From NCBI GenBank assembly GCA_012799255.1, contig JAAZLQ010000081.1:1-33170 (forward strand): a stretch of DNA of 33,170 nt. Direction: 5' to 3'. Each line of letters opens with the position of its first letter. Position 1 is the first letter of the stretch. The notes beneath the pieces are model-generated. The model saw only the letters and a list, made by a program, of their open reading frames with translations. It did no database searches and had not been told where the DNA came from. Position numbers and translations under genes: made by a program. The stretch is from Bacillota bacterium (GTDB taxonomy: Bacteria > Bacillota_G > Limnochordia > DTU010). Shown one piece after another: positions 30,725 through 33,170 of this stretch.

Positions 30725-31057
30725 CTACCGTATTGTGGTAGGTACGAAAAGGTCGATAATACCTATCACAAAAGCTGCTAACAAGGCGCCAATAATCGAT
30801 ACCTCCATGCCTGGTACAATGAACTGTGCAACCCAAATGATTAAAGCGGACACAAAAAAGCCGACAACTCCTCGTCCATAAGGTGAGACATTTTTTCCCA
30901 ATAGGCTTTCTACTACCCAGCCTAGAACAGCAATGACCACTGCCGCAAAAAGGGCATGGAAGAACGATAATGCCCTAAAACCCGGTAACAAGAAGCCCAC
31001 TAACATCAGCACTAGAGCAGAAACGATAAAACGGACAACCGCACCCATCCAATCCAT
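30725..31057 (-). CDS. YvlD-like membrane protein (phage-holin superfamily 4)
   Basis: The 110-residue protein has four hydrophobic segments: VVRFIVSALVLMLVGFLLPGF, FFHALFAAVVIAVLGWVVES, GVVGFFVSALIIWVAQFIVPG, and IIGALLAAFVIGIIDLFVPTTI. The paired LLPGF/IVPGM endings of the first and third helices and the FFHALFAAVVIAVLGW stretch identify the YvlD/PF04020 family, often labelled phage holin. Nothing else here is phage-like, and chromosomal members are of unknown function. ATG at 31057 follows GGGTGATC at 5 bases. Strong terminators lie on both sides, so it is transcribed alone. Confidence 0.88.
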   Translation of the reverse strand: MDWMGAVVRFIVSALVLMLVGFLLPGFRALSFFHALFAAVVIAVLGWVVESLLGKNVSPYGRGVVGFFVSALIIWVAQFIVPGMEVSIIGALLAAFVIGIIDLFVPTTIR

Positions 31058-31097
31058 CTCAGATCACCCACTTCTAAGTTTACTGGATATAGCATAA

Positions 31098-31129
31098 CCA
31101 AAAAACGGCTGGGTTATCCCAAGCCGTTT
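31098..31129 (-). terminator. Intrinsic terminator after dodecin
   Basis: AAACGGCT (31129-31122) pairs with AGCCGTTT (31110-31103), extended by GGG/CCC past a bulged T, followed by TTT. It starts 11 bases after the dodecin stop. Confidence 0.92.
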
Positions 31130-31140
31130 AAAGTTGGTTT

Positions 31141-31353
31141 TTAGTTTTCTACTTGAAAGGCCACTTGTACATTAGCTCTGTATCCTGTGATATCACCTTC
31201 CGGGTTGACAATTCCGGTCCAATTCGTAACTTCCACGCCAGTAACACCACGAAGGGTCTTGGTGACTTCTTTTACCGCTACTTGTACTGCATCCTCCCAA
31301 CTTTGATCAGATTCTCCCACCAGCTCAATTACCTTTACTACGTTACTACCCAT
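31141..31353 (-). CDS. Dodecin family flavin-binding protein
   Basis: A 70-residue protein with the dodecin pattern: VVKVIELVGESDQSWEDAVQ, VAVKEVTKTLRGVTGVEV and GYRANVQVAFQVEN. Dodecins form hollow dodecamers that store or buffer flavins (riboflavin, FMN) or coenzyme A in the cytoplasm; Trp18-type stacking residues are usual, and SWEDAV carries the candidate Trp. ATG at 31353 follows AAGGGGG at about 8 bases; a longer frame starting 27 bases upstream lacks a site. Gene is 45 bases downstream of the dipeptidase gene without a terminator between, so the two may be cotranscribed, though a terminator ends transcription directly after dodecin. Confidence 0.92.
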   Translation of the reverse strand: MGSNVVKVIELVGESDQSWEDAVQVAVKEVTKTLRGVTGVEVTNWTGIVNPEGDITGYRANVQVAFQVEN

Positions 31354-31398
31354 GGGTAAGCCCCCTTTTTCTCTTAACATATCCTCGGGGCATAGAAT

Positions 31399-32337
31399 TT
31401 AACCAAGAACCTCACAGCAGAGCCGGAGTAAGTTTTTTCCCATAACTTTCTCGATGGTACCCGCAGGATATCCCCTCTCTTGAAGAGCTTCAGCAAGAAT
31501 GAGAGTTTTCCCCTTGTGTTCTAATCCTTTCGGTGTGTCATCTATTCCGTCAAAATCAGAACCAAGGGCCACACACTCCACTCCCCCCACCTTGATCAAA
31601 TACTCAATGTGATCTAGTACGTGTTCAACGGTTGATTCTCCAGTAGAAGTTAGGAAAGAAGAGTAGAAGTTAACGCCAATTACTCCACCACTATCTGCCA
31701 ATGCACGGATTTGCTCGTCGGTAAGATTACGCGGATGATCACACAAACCCCTCGCATTAGAATGGGAGGCTAGTATCGGACTTTCACTAAGTCTTAGCAC
31801 ATCCCAGAAACCGGGTTCGTTCAGATGCGAAACATCAATGAGCATCCCCAGACGATTCATCTCCCTGACCACTTCCTGCCCAAACAGACTAAGACCTCCA
31901 CCCTGCGCTCCTTCACTTTGACCCGAAGCGAGTTCATTTCGGTGATTCCACGTAAGGGTCACCAATCTAACTCCCAGTCGATAAAAAAGTCTTAGACTAG
32001 ACAACTTGCCCTCTAACGCTTCACCGCCTTCGATAGCCAACAAACAGGCATGGCGCCCCCCACGTTTAATATCCAGAATATCCTTTCCAGCACCGGCAAA
32101 AGCCAAATCGTCAGGGTAAGTCTCCAGCATTTGCCAAAATGCATCAATCATTTCCATCGTACGATGCATCGCTAGACCGTGGTAGTACTTGGGTGATACA
32201 AAAGACGCGAAAAATTGAGCGCCCTGTTTGCAGTCACGGAGGTTAGCTAGACTAACATGTCCTTCTGCACTTTCCAGAGTTTCTCTATTGTCAACTAGCC
32301 GGGATAGGGTATCAACATGGGCATCAAAAATAAACAC
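31399..32337 (-). CDS. Membrane-dipeptidase family (peptidase M19) protein
   Basis: A 312-residue zinc dipeptidase of the renal dipeptidase family, which cleaves a range of dipeptides including D-residue-containing ones. Metal-ligand motifs: DAHVDTL (His7, Asp9), IEGGEAL (bridging Glu), DVSHLNE, SHSNARGLCDHPRNL and the catalytic-pocket GSDFDGI. There is no signal peptide, so the enzyme is cytoplasmic. Start: TTG 32346 abuts GGAGG (32351-32347), while GTG 32337 lies 9 bases after it, so GTG is chosen. Upstream is a terminator after spoVS; downstream is dodecin. Clostridial M19 genes are often near sporulation or peptidoglycan-recycling genes, but no direct link is shown here. Confidence 0.94.
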   Translation of the reverse strand: MFIFDAHVDTLSRLVDNRETLESAEGHVSLANLRDCKQGAQFFASFVSPKYYHGLAMHRTMEMIDAFWQMLETYPDDLAFAGAGKDILDIKRGGRHACLLAIEGGEALEGKLSSLRLFYRLGVRLVTLTWNHRNELASGQSEGAQGGGLSLFGQEVVREMNRLGMLIDVSHLNEPGFWDVLRLSESPILASHSNARGLCDHPRNLTDEQIRALADSGGVIGVNFYSSFLTSTGESTVEHVLDHIEYLIKVGGVECVALGSDFDGIDDTPKGLEHKGKTLILAEALQERGYPAGTIEKVMGKNLLRLCCEVLG

Positions 32338-32373
32338 AGGTAGCAACCTCCAGAATGGAAAATTCGCTCTATG

Positions 32374-32403
32374 ATAAACAAGAGCCTACCCCATCGGGCA
32401 GGC
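32374..32403 (-). terminator. Probable intrinsic terminator after spoVS
   Basis: GCCTGCCC pairs with GGGTAGGC (one G-T pair) around a four-base loop, 32403-32384, followed by TCTTGTTT. The hairpin is firm; the T tract is broken by G. Confidence 0.7.
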
Positions 32404-32434
32404 CTTTTGCTAACTTCATAATTCAGTGTTAACT

Positions 32435-32695
32435 TTACCTTGGTTCCACAATTAGCTTGATTGCAGTTCGCTCTTCCTCATCGATCAAAACATCTGTAAA
32501 TGCCGGAATGCAAACCAAATCCACTCCGCTAGGGGCCACGAAACCTCTGGCTATTGCCACGGCTTTGACAGCCTGGTTCAAGGCGCCTGCACCAATAGCC
32601 TGAATCTCAGCACGACCTTCTTCACGCACTTTCCCAGCGAGCGCACCGGCGACTTTATTTGGTGTGGAATTTGCCGATACTTTTAATACTTCCAT
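32435..32695 (-). CDS. spoVS: Stage V sporulation protein S
   Basis: The 86-residue protein MEVLKVSANSTPNKVAGALA... with AIGAGALNQAVKAVAIARGF and a C-terminal AIKLIVEPR is a textbook SpoVS: a small Alba-like protein that is required for progression of sporulation (stage V) and affects septation in Bacillus. Length is exactly as expected. ATG at 32695 follows AAGGAGGT with about 10 bases. It comes after ymdB, the conserved ymdB-spoVS order, and is preceded by a sigma-H-like promoter in the 97-base spacer; it is followed by a terminator. Confidence 0.98.
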   Translation of the reverse strand: MEVLKVSANSTPNKVAGALAGKVREEGRAEIQAIGAGALNQAVKAVAIARGFVAPSGVDLVCIPAFTDVLIDEEERTAIKLIVEPR

Positions 32696-32751
32696 GTTAA
32701 TGTGACCTCCTTTGGTAAAAACGCTACTACTTACGTGGTGTCCGTATGAAC

Positions 32752-32780
32752 TTATTAGATATATACTGGGAAAATCCTCC
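32752..32780 (-). promoter_or_regulatory. Candidate sigma-H promoter of spoVS
   Basis: GGAGGATTT (32780-32772) fits the sigma-H -35 (RNAGGAWWW) exactly. After 11 bases ATCTAATAA (32760-32752) fits the -10 (RNNGAATWW) except T for G. The spacing between AGGATTT and the AAT core equals that of Bacillus spoVG as I recall it. No start codon follows the GGAGG at ribosome-site distance. spoVS is sigma-H dependent in Bacillus. Confidence 0.55.
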
Positions 32781-32792
32781 TTTTATGTCCAT

Positions 32793-33170
32793 TTATTGAA
32801 GATTCAGTCGAAAAATTGTGTCGGCACCACCATTTTTATTTAATGAAATGACAACCCCTGTTAAACGCGCTGGTCCTTTAGCAACTGAAAACCTAGTGGG
32901 TAACTGGGTTAAGAACTTGCCTATGACAACTTCAGGTTCAACCCCTAAGATGCTGTGGATAGGCCCGCACATTCCCAAATCAGTAACATAGGCTGTTCCC
33001 TTCGGTAATATCTGCTCATCCGCGGTAGGAACATGGGTATGTGTACCAACTAGGGCAGCTATACGCCCATCCAAATACCTTGCCAAGGCTATTTTTTCAG
33101 ATGTAGCTTCACCGTGAAAGTCTACTATAACATGGGTAACATCATCTGGTAGGCCTTCAAGAAGTTGATC
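32793..33170 (-). CDS. ymdB: YmdB-type metallophosphoesterase, C-terminal part (runs off the window edge)
   Basis: The open frame reaches the window edge; 125 residues are present, roughly the C-terminal half of a protein of about 265 residues. It reads HVIVDFHGEATSEKIALARY, then VGTHTHVPTADEQILPKGTAYVTDLGMCGPIHSILG, the TIGR00282/YmdB pattern with the metal-binding DFHGE and GTHTHVPTAD motifs. YmdB hydrolyses 2',3'-cyclic nucleotides and influences biofilm and motility decisions in Bacillus; it interacts with RNase Y, whose gene often lies just upstream. spoVS follows 97 bases downstream, the usual order. Confidence 0.95.
   Translation of the reverse strand, partial: DQLLEGLPDDVTHVIVDFHGEATSEKIALARYLDGRIAALVGTHTHVPTADEQILPKGTAYVTDLGMCGPIHSILGVEPEVVIGKFLTQLPTRFSVAKGPARLTGVVISLNKNGGADTIFRLNLQ

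Noticed and set aside
30725..31057. Phage origin for the holin-family gene
   Set aside because: The YvlD-type family is common on chromosomes and no other phage gene is near.

Overview
The window comes from an endospore-forming Firmicute with a clostridial-type gene set, base composition near the mid-40s % GC. Evidence: spoIVA, spoVS, ytfJ/gerW, a spoVAF-type germination protein, a SpoIIP-type amidase with a YIEGIA protein, an IspH-ribosomal protein S1 fusion, an archaeal-type aspartyl-tRNA synthetase under a T-box leader, and Shine-Dalgarno sequences close to GGAGG throughout. The species cannot be fixed from this sequence; a deep clostridial or Limnochordia-like lineage is a guess. Every gene I can support lies on the minus strand, so transcription runs from high to low coordinates. 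I found no insertion sequence, prophage or CRISPR array.

Reading with transcription (33170 to 1): (1) ymdB 3' part, then spoVS behind a sigma-H-like promoter, a membrane dipeptidase, dodecin and a YvlD-like membrane protein, most separated by strong terminators. (2) A spoVAF-like gene followed in one run by a split DUF2229/2-hydroxyacyl-CoA-dehydratase-like pair, its BcrAD-type activase, an M50 protease, scpA and scpB. (3) A terminator overlapping a sigma-G-like promoter, then DUF2953 and ytfJ. (4) A housekeeping operon behind its own promoter: rluB, BaiN-type flavoprotein, cmk, plsC and the ispH-rpsA fusion. (5) A sporulation cassette (DUF1614, SpoIIP-type amidase, YIEGIA protein, a 59-residue TTG-started small protein) running into der and plsY, then spoIVA on its own. 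(6) Aspartokinase and tRNA-Pro(GGG), a secreted FG-GAP protein, an EF-G paralogue, a four-helix membrane protein, an L,D-transpeptidase, and a MATE exporter with a MarR regulator. (7) A T-box leader with one specifier stem but two complete antiterminator/terminator modules, driving aspS, a NUDIX hydrolase and the start of an SdpI-family gene.

Several recurring clostridial gene orders are visible but shortened: gpsA is absent between plsY and spoIVA, and the dacB-spmA-spmB block often found between ytfJ and rluB is absent. Start codons are unusually mixed: many GTG and TTG starts are decided by Shine-Dalgarno spacing, one gene very probably starts at ATT, and another may start at ATA.

The most interesting items are the duplicated antiterminator module of the T-box leader, the ATT start of the DUF2229-like gene, the terminator whose 5' arm would be skipped by transcripts from a forespore-type promoter inside it, and the SpoIIP/YIEGIA/small-protein cassette.
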